Source: Phoronis australis (taxonomy: Eukaryota; Phoronida; Phoronidae). From it: a stretch of DNA of 64,000 nt. This document shows positions 25,952-38,800 of the stretch, piece by piece. The stretch spans positions 106,360 to 170,359 of the forward strand of contig NMRA01000698.1 of the NCBI GenBank assembly GCA_002633005.1, in the 5' to 3' direction. Positions within the stretch are counted from its first letter, which is position 1, and every line of letters starts with the position of its first letter. The notes below the pieces were generated by a model. It saw only the letters and a list, made by a program, of their open reading frames with translations. It was not told the DNA's origin and did not search any database. The position numbers and the translations under genes are program-made.

Positions 25952-26112
25952 TTCCGTGCAAGTGACATCTTTATTATTGTCAATGGATCAGTGACTGACA
26001 TCAAGAAGTGTTCCCAGGCAATGCGCTGCTGACCTAGGATCACCCAGAAGACAAACGCTACTCTGCAGTTGCCCCAGGGTTACAACCCTGTGGACAGTCT
26101 TGTGCAAAAACA
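25952..26112 (+). other. Probable 5' untranslated part of the transporter's first coding exon
   Basis: A good acceptor, CTCATTTCAG, ends at 25951, 161 bases before the transporter ATG, with no further donor between them. The stretch holds short upstream open frames (ATG at 25983 followed by TGA after three codons, and ATG CGC TGC TGA), which would reduce initiation at the main ATG if present in the mRNA. Confidence 0.5.
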
Positions 26113-29100
26113 ATGGATATTGATGAATCTTTCCAACTCATAGGAGGGTTTGGATCTCGGCAGAAATGCATAGTATTCCTCTTAGCTACAGTGGCCAATT
26201 TTCTATCTGTCACTCAAAATGTTGGCATGGCAATTCTTGGATCAGAGCCCAAATTCTTCTGCCACGATCCAAATGGAAACAATCTTGGTAGAGGATGTGG
26301 AAGTCAAATATCCGAGAATTGCGTGCCTTGTGCTAACTGCAAAGACATCGTGTTTCAGGATAATTTTACATCTGTGGTGTCGGAGGTACGTAAACCCACC
26401 CTGTTGTCACTGTTTTGATCTGTATTATGCATACACTTTTTTTGCATTAAGTTTTTATAGAGAGTCATTACAGGTGACAAAGTGTATGATTTTATGAAAT
26501 TTGCCTCACTTAAGCACTGTTTGAACCTGCAATCCCCCCATGGTGGCAATGTAATACTCTGCTACCGTAGTTCAACCACACTCAATTAATGGAGTCTATT
26601 AAACGTTTCTAACTGGTAAAGTCACCAGTCTTGATGTCAGTTAGTGGCTGGCAGATGACAGCAACAATTAATAATTTGTAATAAAATCAGATTTGGTTGG
26701 TTTTTAGCTATAGTCTAAGCTAATCTTTCCAAGAATTGCATCGCATCCAACAGTACTTCCTGGTGATGTCCCTTTAAAGATTCTCTGAAGTTCTGCAATG
26801 AATATAGGGTAGATGTTGCATTGTGTGCTTATGAAAGAGCATAACTATGCCATTCGAATTCATGAGAAGACTGAGGAAGCTGGAACCAATAGAATCTATT
26901 GTGTTCAATACCACACTACATTAGAGACTCTGTGAACTTGGCTATTGTGTAAAAATTGCTTGCCCAATAAAACTAGTCATGACTTGGGTAATAGACGGAT
27001 ATAGCATGACCCTATTTTGAGAACCAGTTTTCTCCCCTGAACAGCAGGCATCAAACTGGTTCTGAAAATGTGACCGACTTTTGTCTCAACTTGTTCTTTA
27101 GCCATGTGGACGGGATTGTGCAAATGACCTTGCACACTTTCAGCTTGCCTCAAGCCAAGAAATCACTTCTCAACTGGGTTTTAAGCAACAAGAGGAGACT
27201 AGATGAGTGTTGCGTAGACACGAGAGCCTCGCGAAACTGCAAGATCGTGCAGGATTTCTTGAGATATCACCATGCGTTTTCCGTCGATCTCTAAATGAGC
27301 CCATACCAACATAATGCTCCAATGGGGGCTCTTACAGAAACATGAATCGAAAAAGCTCTCATGGGAGCTTGTTTGGAACCATTTTGCATTATTCTGTGGC
27401 AAAAGACAAATGTATCGAAAACGCAACAACATGTCATTATTGTTAAAGTTTTTCAGTATTCAAGTTTATCAGTGGCATGCCAAAGGAGGCGTCGTTGAAC
27501 TACGGTACTCTTATAGTAGCCGAACTTCGGTTTTAAAACTGAATACTAGCTGTAGTATTATGTCCAAGCAAACAGCAAAATGTACCAACAAAATAGTGGT
27601 ACTAGGTTCTGATCCCAAGATGTGTCCGCAATTATTACACAGTGACAGGATCCTGTTACCAGATGTTTTCAAATGAGTTAGAATTTTACGTTTTTGAAAT
27701 TAATGCCAATTTCATATTTTTTTCAGTGGTCTCTGGTGTGCTCCAGTGCTTACAAATCCGGAGCCCTTCAATCCTTGTACATGGTTGGAGTTCTGATTGG
27801 TACTATTGTCTTCGGTAAAATGTCTGACAAATTTGGCCGTGTCCCTGCGATATTTGCTTCAGCTGGCCTTATGGTTGTGTCTGCCTGCATCAGTAGTTTC
27901 TCATCGTCCTATGAGATGTTTGCCTCAACCAAGTTTGTCTGTGGATTCTGCAACGGAGGCTATGGCATGATCGTGACCGTATACTTGTCCGAAATTGTTG
28001 GATCCGACTTTCGAGCATTCACTGTAACGCTGACCAATGTCATGTTTGCCATCGGCATCATGATTATGGCTGTGATTGCATACTATGTGCGCGCTTGGAA
28101 GTCTTTAGTTGCCTGTTTGTCTTATCCATTTGTTTTGGGTGTCGGATTTTACTGGTGAGTATTTCATTAGTATTACAGTGCACGTGACGGTGATATGAAA
28201 TTTTTTAAAATGTTTGCAATTAAAGTGACATTCAAAGGTTCCTATATGTGGTACAATTAATATTTAGAAACTGCAAGTTAGCGCTAGTTTAATGTAATGT
28301 GGTCCAACTGTATTGCAACCATAAATAGTTTGTAAAAATGAAATTGATATTGATAAAATTGCAAAATTTCACATTTGTCCCTTGGAGGTGATTTTGGGGA
28401 AATACATAACCAACAGTGTGTAGTTTTATTCTCCAATAGGCTAGTCGTCCCAAACTAATGTAAGGGGTTAGTATGCAAATGTGTATTTGCCAACATTTCA
28501 GAATAAAAAAGAGGGTTTGAGGATTAAACGAGCTGGACATTCACATATACAGTTAGTACATCTGGGATTACGTGTCTGCTGCAACATCCAAAAATGCCGC
28601 AACGATCTTTTGTTATAGTCAAAATGGGAAAACATGGGTGTTTCTACAACACCGGAAAATGCTCTGAACGAATAGCGTTTTTTAGACTAAAGGGAAAATA
28701 GTGCTATATCACGCAGAAATTCACACTAAAATGTTGATAATAGTTACTTAGTCTATTCCACTGTGTGTCAATTAGCGGGACATTTTGATAGTTTGGTGGG
28801 ATGTGGTATTGACCACCAGCAGGGGGACATTTGGCAAGTATGCAAAATGCCGTGTTAAGACAGTACTATAATTTTATCTTGACGGTATTTGCTCTTTAAA
28901 TCTAAGCTGTTTAGCAGTGAGAGATGCTTTTTCACAAGAATTTAATGAGCAAAATATTGACTATACACTGTGCACTTTTACCATTTGTAGGATACTACCA
29001 CATGTGGTAAGGTGGTTTATAGTTTGTCATTTGACGATGGGCTTTTTGATCTTTTACATTGACTTTTGAAGGCTACTGCAGGAAAGTCCTCGATGGCTCT

Positions 29101-32100
29101 ATAGCAAGGGTCGTGTGGCCGAAGCAGAAGCTGTACTGAATGATATGGGCCAAAGAAACTGCGGAAAGACATTTGATATAAAGCTTAAGTTAGGTCCAAG
29201 CCGGCTAAAAAGATATGACACAAGTGAGCGGTCATTCATTGATCTGTTCACCCATCCAGCGATGAGACTCAGGACTGTGCTCCTCTGCATTGTTTGGTGC
29301 GTATTGATTGGCGTAATACAGACAACTCCTGGGTTATCTTGGAGTAGATNTTAAAGTCTGCATTCGAACTTGACTTGGATACGTGACAATTGCTCTACAC
29401 CATGGATTTAAAGATGTATTTGCATGTTCCTAACTATGCTATTGTATAGCAGGAACTAAATGACAATGCTATTTTACCATAATGTACTCTCAATGTATTG
29501 ACAACTTATCGAATATGTGAAAACAAAAAAATTCTACAAATGGGTGAACTTTGCACTAATGTCGTATCTCGGAGCTGACAAAGCTTTCATCATGAGGTGT
29601 TGTTCCCCTGCACCATGCCACACTACTTACTGGACACGGTTCAGTGATTTGTGGTGTATCGTTTTCGCCACAAAACTGGTTCTTACAAAAATTTGGCCAT
29701 TTTCAACCCACTTCATATTGATTTGGTCATGGCTTGGCAAATCATGACCTTCCAAACCTTGCTTATGTGGCCTGCTTACATGCTTTCAAAACCACGCTAG
29801 ACTTTGGCTGAAATTGGCGTTGATGGACATTTTTTCTTTTACTTGGTGAGCGCAGGTCTCAGAATGAGTCGCGTTAGAGACCAGAATCAACTACGCTATT
29901 CGGCCTAATGCAACATGTATTGTTCACTTTTATAGGTTTGTCAACAGCTTTGTTTACTATGGTTTAACTCTTGGTGCTGGATCCATGGGAAGCAATCGTT
30001 ACATTGCGGTCGCAATGTCTGGCTTCGTGGAACTCCCCGTAATGGTGGTGACTGTGCCTCTGATGAATCGTGTTGGGCGGCGTTCAGTGTTGAGCGGTGC
30101 AATGATACTTGCTGGCATTGGATGTTTCATTATCGTTCTACTCCCCCCAGGTAAGCGGCAAGTATTCAGGACTGTCACAGTATCTTAAATTTGGGGACTT
30201 TGAAATTCAAGCGCAAAAGATTTTTTTATTTTAAAAGTTAGAACAGGAGCAACCTTTGCTTGTGCTGTGTTTCTCAAATTTGTGACACTGCATAATGTAG
30301 AGTCTGAAAAATGTTTATGAAATGTCTCCCGCTACGAAGAGTCTCTTGATACAGCTAGGTGGCGGCCAGAGTGAATGGACCCATGTGATCAGCCGCCATT
30401 GGTTCCTGAAAGACCACCATTTCTTGGTATACTTTCAGTGAACTTACGGTACAAATTTCTACTTGAATCATGCAGCGTGGTTGATTACGTTTGGAGTATC
30501 GGTCAGTTCTGGGCTCAGGGTTTGGTCTCTGCTCTCTGGCTTGACTTATTCTCACTCGACAATTAACCAGTCATACTGCATGTTTAGGGCTCACATTTGT
30601 AAGTGTATTCAAAACGTGCCATGCAATTAGTCAATTCTCGAGTTAAGTTACAAGAGATTTGAGTGTTGAGCCCTAACCTGGAGGTGAGATTCTATGTCCA
30701 GAATGCATATCTTCTTTATATTGCAGGTGCTTATGGTAGCAAAACAGTCCTGTCACTTGTCGGCAAGATGTTCATATCTTCTTCATTCAACAGTGTTTTC
30801 ATTCATTCTTCAGAGCTCACTCCAACTGAAGTCAGGTAACCCGACTTGGTTTCGCCTGTGCATTATGTACTGTGAGCAAAATTGAAGTCTGTGGTTGAAT
30901 TCATGTTTTGGGGTGTAACCTTTGATTTTAGTTGTCTAGTATGGCAAGGAAGGGTACATAAAATCCCCCAAATTGACGGAAGATGCTCCATCTCTAACCT
31001 TATTTACCTGTTCCAGTTAGAATTTACGATTTTGGATTCATCTAATTTAGTGCTGTGAGGGATTTTTGAAATTAATGTTACTAGATGGCATTGTTCTAAG
31101 TCATTCACATCACGTTTTAATGAAAATGAAGTAATGAAATCGCATGCTGTATTAATTTTTTTGAGTACAGTCCCAGAAATCACTTTCGCATTTCATCCAG
31201 GTTCTCATTCACTCCCTTGCATACATTCAATAGTAAGACCGAGCTCAGAGGAGTAGGAGACACATATATGTAATGCTTGATTCTCAGCCAGTGAAACCAG
31301 AATTCAAACCCAGGTCTCCCAAACAGGAGATTCCAGAGCTCAAACCACTGAGCCACACTGTCTTCTCCAGTGCAGTACTAATGTTTAGTAAGGATTGCAA
31401 ACTTAATGAAATCCAGTTTATGGCAGTATGCGTACATTGATATAGCATTAGAAGCTATCCACCTTCATTTGATCTGTATATTTTTTAATTTATTTTTCTC
31501 GGTTTAATTAATTTGTTGTTGCATTTCAGTTACCCACATAATTTATGTGTTTAATGTCGTGGTAGCATTTTGTTGCTATTCCCCTGTCTTCTGCTTTATT
31601 TCCAAAATCTTGTGGCAGATGTTTGTGAAATTTTGCCGACATGTTCCTGTTGTAGATGGGACAGCACAGCCAAATTTTTGGATCATGCTAAATCCCTTTA
31701 GAGAGGAATTTGGATTTTTTATGTTATTCTCTGTATCTATAGTTATTTGACAGATTTTTAGGAAATTTGGGAAATCATTATAAATTTGTTCAGTTAGGCC
31801 TATTGCACTTGTACCTCAGAGCACAGGAAAGCGATATGTCACAAAGTAAAAGCCTTGAGTTCAAATACCTTTTATGTGCCTGCCACTGTTCTGTGGATAG
31901 AGTTGTCTGATTCTTGGTGATGCGTGATCTTATCTTGTCATGAACACTGTCTAATAAACAACTCATGCCTAATTTACAAAAAGCTTCAAACATAAAACTT
32001 TGCAAAAAAACTTTCACAATGTTTTTCATGACTAAATTAATTATCAGTCTTGGGTTTTGGATTTATTACTAAATAACAACTTTAAACAACATCTGAGGAT

Positions 32101-33088
32101 ATTGTCTTGCTGACTATACCGATTAACTAGTTTCTAGATAGTTTAAGGATCTCCACGTACTAAACATAATAGACACAGGTTTATTAGGTAGTGCATTAAT
32201 GTGTCTGAGTTAGTAAAGGGCTGTGACATTAGAAAATTTCGTTTTAATAGGTTTGCATTATAGAGACAAAGTCACCTCATTTTCAGACAGATTTTCCATA
32301 CTCTGTCTCCCTCCCTGGTGTATCGTGAGTGATTTGTGAAGCATTACACTGTTCTGTTGCAGAGCGATTGGAATTAGTGTTTACAACATGGGAGGAAGGC
32401 TTGGTGGAATTTTAGCCCCCATGGTGTCATCACTTGTAAGTTCATTTGGTTAAATGCCTTCTGTTTCTAATAAAACATTCAGGACTCGGGGTCTGCTACA
32501 GTAATCTTTTTGCTAAAAATCAAACTCAAAATTATTTCTGTCATTTTCTATTCGACTTTTGTTCGAACACAAGAAAAGCATCTCATTATTTTGTGCTATA
32601 GTACATTATGTTTTTGGCCTATAAGGTTCTAGTACAAGTCCGCACTTGATGCCCCATAGATTTGAGCTATTACCTAAAATTTGAAATTTTTAGTTCAAAC
32701 TCGTATTTCATTATTATTGATGATGTCATCATGTGAAAACTAGGATTAGACAGTTATTTAGCTTCGTCATGATGACTGCAGACTATTTGAATGTGATTGG
32801 ACAGTTGATAGACTATTTGAATGTGATTGGACTGTTGATAGACTATTTGAATGTGATTGGACTGTTGATAGACTATTTGAATGTGATTGGACTGTTGATG
32901 CGCTTATATTGACAGGTGTTGGTATATTGTAGGACATGTTCTACCCATCTCTGCAGTTTGGTGTCTATGGTATGTTAGCTCTGGTCGGAGGCCTTCTCAA
33001 CTTCAAGCAGCCTGAAACACGGGGCAAGCCTATGCCGGAAACATTCAATGACCTTGACCCAAGCCCAGTGTTCAAATACCAGTCATGA
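26113..33088 (+). CDS. SLC22-family organic ion transporter, seven coding exons, 492 aa
   Basis: Exons: 26113-26385, 27727-28154, 29072-29296, 29936-30150, 30727-30835, 32363-32435, 32933-33088, all GT-AG with matching phase (1479 nt). This is a major facilitator with 12 expected membrane helices, carrying organic cations, anions or zwitterions across the plasma membrane. Landmarks: helix 1 at about 18-41; a Cys-rich outer loop (about 42-91) ending in the family's EWSLVC; the loop 2-3 motif GKMSDKFGR (121-129); QESPRWL (237-243) after helix 6; the second-half motif NRVGRR (353-358); and SELTPTEVR (409-417). The protein is shorter than the usual 540-560 aa because the outer loop is about half the normal length. 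The splice phase across that point is intact, so a missing exon is possible but not required. The substrate cannot be told from sequence. Confidence 0.92.
29350..29350. other. Single-N gap in transporter intron 3
   Basis: One undetermined base lies 54 bp after exon 3. Unlike the N at 15506, I see no duplicated sequence on its two sides. Confidence 0.9.
31280..31365 (-). repeat. tRNA-derived SINE head in transporter intron 5
   Basis: On the minus strand, TGGCTCAGTGG is a consensus A box and GGTTTGAATTC a close B box about 45 bp apart, the internal pol III promoter layout of a tRNA-derived SINE. The acceptor strands pair poorly, so this is not a tRNA gene. Confidence 0.6.
32781..32900. repeat. 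30-bp tandem repeat, four copies
   Basis: Four head-to-tail copies of a 30-bp unit beginning GACTATTTGAATGTGATTGG lie in the last transporter intron, 32 bp before exon 7. The copies are almost identical, so the array is young and likely variable in length. Its closeness to the acceptor leaves little room for the branch point. Confidence 0.95.
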
Positions 33089-35859
33089 ATTTGATTAAGA
33101 CAAGACGCCGTGGTTTTTTGTTAAAATAATTTGTGGCGGTGTTCTATTTTAGGTGCTAGAATTTTTAATGTATACGGTGCAATTTTGAACTTTTTTCTGC
33201 TTGTTTTTTTTTGAAGAGACTGGTTACATTCACAGAATATGAATCGTCAAGGAATCTAGGAATGTAAGATCTGGGTATTTTGTACTTTTCAACTATTTAT
33301 TATTGACCTAATTCTGAATCGGTAGTTGTAGCATAAATGACATATTGTGTCAATGGGGATTTTCTTGACTTGACTTTGTGCATTACTGTCTTCATCTTTA
33401 AAGTCCCTGTTCATGATGTCAGAAACATTTATTAACTTTTTGAGACCACTCTCCACTGTATAGCTGTTCCTAACTTGCCTCACACTCTGACAGTTCCAGA
33501 GTCATTTTTTTTCGTTAGTGTTAGATATCACTCAGTAGAGTGGTTTCTTGAGCAAGTGAGGTGTAGAAAGCATTGGGTAGAATTTGTTTTTGTTTTTAAT
33601 TGTCAATTCAACACTAGGTGGTGCTGTTTTGGATTATCAGTCTTTTGTAGGATTTTGTTTATGACATCAACACCAGGTGGCTTGGGGCACGAGAAGATGA
33701 GTGAACTCAACAGCATTTATTGGAATTGTTTAACTTAAGACTTCCTGAAATTTACCTCGTTTGTCAATTTGTGATACGTTTCTACTAGTCATTCATGAAT
33801 TATGCATTGAAGATTATAGCATCGGAGATGCTAGAACCAATAAGAGTATGTTTGCACGTGTTGATATGACTGCATAATATATTTATTTAGTTTCTATGGA
33901 GACTAATACATTCCGTGAAATTGGAGGTCAGGGCTGGTTGCAAAAAAATTAGGAACTAATGCATGTCCCCTCTGGCTAAGTTTCAGTATTTCACATTTTG
34001 TTGTTTAGGAGCTGTGATGCCAGGGACTGGGTTCAGATAGGTGAAAGTGCTTGTGTGTTGTTTTATGTTAACAGGCAGTTGAACTTCGTTACGAGGACTT
34101 ACGAAATTTGTTCATTGCATCGGTAGTTCATAGTAACCAGCGGGGTACACTTGCATGGAATAGATAAATTTGGGACTTGGAATGTTTGTAGGTTTCGTAT
34201 CCGACGATCAATTTTAATGCTTGGAGTTTCTCATGCTATTTGTTGTAATCTCGCTTTTTACAAAGTTTTCTTGGCTGCATCAATGTATGCAACTTTCCAA
34301 TGCCAGCGAAGTTTTAGTGCTGTGCTGTGGACTGCTACTCTGACTGTAAAGTCGGACAACTTGACAAGTGATGCGGTCTTACACGATCCCCAGGTATGTC
34401 CAAATTGAGGCCAATGTTACTAAGCATTTTCTTATCTCCAGGACTGAGGGGTCTGTGCATGACAGTTGCGAGTATGCTCGCATGCAAAGAACACATCAAG
34501 TGTGCCAAGGCAGCAATGAACTTATTATTTCAAAAATGGCTGTACGTCGTCTTTGTAGGTATCGAGCTATTCAATAAGCTGTTTCACCTCGGGTATTTGT
34601 TGATGTTGGAAAATGTGGTTATTATGCTATAAGAAAAAATGTTACATGTTACTATTAAAATATTTATTAAAATAAAATAGAAAAAAATAAATATTAACTG
34701 GTGCATTAACAAATTCACTACATTTGTTTGTCATTCACTTAATGCATAACCTACCAAGGCAATGACAGAATAAATTAATCATGTTTTTTAATTCTTGTGC
34801 AAAGGAGATCAACCCTTGTGGGATTGTGCCTGCAAAGTTTCATGCTATTTTACACAATAGCCACATTTCATTTCACAAACACAACCCGTGCACAATCCTA
34901 GGTTTTTTTCATATTAATATGTTATGTAATTTTTGTACACAGATGTGCTCATGGTAAACACAACAGTCTTATCAGCACACAGTGGTTCTGTGCATCTTAG
35001 AAGTAACAACAGGATTGTTTTAATGGCTCGCTTTACTTGACAAGCGTAATTTGCTCGCCCAAGCACTTTAGTGTGCTCAACACAAATTAAGACTAGACAG
35101 TACACTTGTGCAATTACAAATGTGTGCGTTACACGTTCAAATGCGCATGGCTACATTATACTTGGTATTGCTAAGAGGTTGGCTTAGCAAATGACATCTC
35201 GTGCAACTATTCAGTAGTGAAAAGAGCTAAGCAATGATGTGGCCCCTTCACAGTGTGTTGAGGCATGACAGGAACATCTTGTTGCTTTAATGTTACTTCA
35301 AACTGTTTTTATCCTGTACAACAACTTTCTGTAATAACTGCACTTCTGACAATTGGAAATGATCGACCCTTTTCCGTCAGTGTCTTCACCAAGTTGAAGT
35401 TTGACTTATAGGCAGATTTCCGTTTCAAAATTGCCGCATTATTTTCTAAAATCGCCACAAGCAAGCAGAAATCACACCTTGAATGAACTTGTTACTGTGA
35501 CAACTAACAACACATGGAGAATAATGAACTTTAATATATTAAATAAATTAATGCAAAAATGTTAAAATTTACACGGGACGACTTTTGACTAGAATTCAAT
35601 AACACATTTCATATAAGAAAATGTGCTTCATTGACAACAAGAACATTCAGTTAGACAATGCACTCAAACCCCAAATGACAATGATATATGCCAATAATTG
35701 AAACTTTTGATATGATTGTCAAAAAAATTGCCAAAACACTACAATTTTATTAACAGACTACCTCACTTAAAAATCCGCTAACACAGGTGTAGTTCCCAAA
35801 AAGTTTCGACATGGACTATTCTCTAGCCCTCCACCATTTCTAAATGTTATCTCAGCCAA
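33089..35859. other. Convergent intergenic region (3' untranslated sequences)
   Basis: The transporter and chitobiase genes end facing each other here. A plus-strand AATAAA at 34671-34676 is the clearest distal poly(A) signal for the transporter, which would imply a 3' UTR of about 1.6 kb. Nearer signals are weak. A minus-strand AATAAA (TTTATT at 35746-35751) serves the chitobiase gene. Open frames at 34151-34632 overlap each other in different phases and show no recognisable family. Confidence 0.5.
35746..35751 (-). terminator. Putative chitobiase poly(A) signal AATAAA
   Basis: TTTATT on the plus strand reads AATAAA on the minus strand, about 110 bases after the chitobiase stop codon. Confidence 0.5.
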
Positions 35860-38800
35860 TCACAGGTTGTCATCTCCTTGGTGCTCCAGTTGCTGATATT
35901 TCATTGCCTTCTGTCTCAGGTACCTCTGTGCAAGTATTATAATAAGGCAGCCACTTAGAATACCAACCAGTAAAACAGAGATGAGGACGGCCACTATAGT
36001 TCCTGAAACCAAACATGTGATGTTGAATTGGACAGCGTATACTATTTCTCCCTCCTCCCTCCCTCCCTTCCTCCCTCTCTATTATACCATGCCTGAGGAA
36101 TGAGTTTGCATATAACATAAATGTCATGACAAACATACCGTATGTGAGCAGGGTTAGTGCTACGAAGTTACAACAAACTTTCATCTATAACTAGCTCATA
36201 CCACTAGTCCAGTAAATTGGCATCAACTTGTTCCTTACACATATTAGAAGTGCTTACTGTGCTATGGAAGAACTCAGGTATAGTTTCTTACTGCTTGTGA
36301 TTGAGTTTTTTAACAGAATGGGATTCGACCTATATACTAAACCCTGTTGTGATGATTTCCACCAATTCTCGTTCTATCCCCTGTTAATACAACACTGGTG
36401 TCAATCTTCCAAGTTAAACGCAGGCATCAACTAAAGAACACTCATACTCCATCTCACAAATTGTATATTGTGGTCCTTGGTGGGTGGTCTTTTCTCACAG
36501 TTGCCGTGTAATTCACTAAAAGCGTAGCTCATCCTTGCCCGTTTAACAGACTGTGAAAATAATTTTCAAAGTTTCCTCCAAACTATCAAGGGTTGTCAAG
36601 GATTACAAAGCATTATTTTATTTCAAAGAACTGGATGCCTTTGGGAAAATCGTTTTTAGTATCTATTAATAGGCCAAAACCGGGTTTGGTATCCTTTCTC
36701 TCCATAAAGAGCAATCATGAGGTTTGGCAGATATAAAGATAAACACATAATGACATAACAAACACAGTACTTAATGGAATCTTTTCAAATATGGTAGATG
36801 CTATAACCTCCAATATGTAATGGCCACAAGGGGGTGCTGCAATAGTGAAATATGTCCCAAAATCACATACAATTGTCAAGTTTCAGATTGAAATCAATCG
36901 CTTCTCTCATGTCTTCCGTAAAGCTCTTCCACCCAAAATAACAAAAAAGCCATTTGTTAAGATCAAAAAGACCACCTGCGATGCTGCAGTGGTCTAAGTC
37001 ATTAGAAAATCGTCTAACTGTCTTGCAGTCACAACAAATTGTCACCACATACTGTATCCCTCTATTAAACTTCATTGAAATCTGTCAATCAGTTCCCTAG
37101 AAATCATTTGGATATTATGCTTTTCTTAAAAATGCTGGCAAGTCCTGCCGGGGCAGAGGCAGATTGAAAAAATACATGCACCGCCCTAGCTATTCCCTAC
37201 ACCCTTGTGTCAAATTTCTATAAAATATGATTAGGAATTTTTGACATATCGATTTGACAACAGGACAACTAAACAAAATTGTCACTAGGTGGTGCTACAA
37301 TGATTGAATGGGTCTGGACATTGACTGGTCTCATTGTCATAAACAACTTTGAGTCCCCAGGCTCTGGTGGTGACCGTATCAGTTATCTGAATAAAAATAC
37401 CATTAAGTATTTCAATCACATTGTGTTTTGACGGGAACGTTCACCATTCTCAAGCTAAGATGCCAAGCTCCAAGGCTAACAATTCTTCCATAAAACCCTA
37501 TAATTTCCAAGAAAAAGATTGTGACAAACTTCAACAAAATTTGTCACTTTCATAAAATTTATGATGAAAATTCTGAAGAAAATCAAATTAATAATTAAAG
37601 ATCCCTGAAGAAAAAGCCTGAAATTCTACGCACTTCTCAGTGAGAACACATTTGTCAACTGTTTTTGACAATTAAAACATGAAGCCTTTACAAACCTTTC
37701 CCACCAAAACACACCCTGGCGTCACCCACATATGTTCGTTCCGACGTTTCTCTCCGGACGTCATATTTTGTTGTTGTTGCTGACGCACGTTTCGTTGCTT
37801 TTACTGCTTTAGTAATTTCTACTGGTGAATTCTCTGACGTCCTTACAATCACTGGCGTCGTCTGATCTTCGGGCCCAGCACTTAGGACCCACTCGGTAAA
37901 AATAGTCCACATTGTTTGAGTGAGGGACTTGACATTGGGATCTACAGACGAGTAGTCCAGCTCATCAGCATTCCACATGCCCACTCCTATGGAAAGAAAA
38001 GTCAGACCAGGTCCAGCGTGACAAAACCCACTGTTAATCTGAACACACGGGTCATTTTGAAGAAATACCTAAGTTATGAAATATGCTATGCTAACAATAT
38101 CATGCATTTTCCAGAATCTTGAGAACATACTGATGGTCTGGCCACAATAATGCAAAATGCAAAAAAATATCCTAAATCAACCCTTCGAACATTGCAATTA
38201 ACACCTAAAACTGTAAACTTGTTGACCAGTACACAGGCAGGCTTTCTCAGTCTTATGTCTATGATCGCCATAGCAACGAGCAGTTCGCTGGCTCCAAGTC
38301 CCAGGTGGTTTGAAGCAGCAACGGCCCATGCACTATGAAACTAACCCAACAGCCAGACAACACGTCGGGCAGAATTTCAAACAAGACAAACCTTTTAATC
38401 CTCTGTAGAAGCCATACTCCAACTTATAGAGTAAACTGGGCGGGTCATCGTACCACACCTGATTCCAGGTCTTGGTTCTGTTGTCCTACAAATGTTTGGT
38501 CACGTCATTACACATGGTCAGCTATTTTTCAAGCCACGGCGTCGGAAACTGAACATTAAGTATGCAACATTGCCTGTGGATATTCAAAGGTTACATTAGC
38601 AGAGCGAAAATCATAGGGTACCGAGGATTTCCACAAGATCCCCATGGAGGTTATTTCAAAAAGAGTTTTTGTTTTGAAAACCACAGGAACATGGGGCACA
38701 TACACGGAAAACATGGGCAAGACATCATTAATTTTTGTCATTTAACACAATGACCATAAACATTTCAAGTCTTCGAGTAGCTAAACTACAAAGTTACACA

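Larger units (their letters stand above)
22757..26112. other. Divergent intergenic region between the thioesterase and transporter genes
   Basis: This 3.3-kb region must hold the promoters of both neighbouring genes. It contains an open upstream extension of the thioesterase frame (22757-22963), a consensus plus-strand donor GAG|GTAAGT at 23303/23304, and exon-like pieces at 23685-24290. Next come a CpG-rich stretch at about 24715-24840 with a palindrome and a TISU-like ATG, a 22-bp tandem repeat, and leader-exon candidates at 25092 and 25952. Apart from these I see no recognisable gene. Confidence 0.6.

Noticed and set aside
26520-26580. Possible tRNA/SINE B-box (GGTTCAAAC on the minus strand) after transporter exon 1
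   Set aside because: No matching A box or T stem could be drawn.
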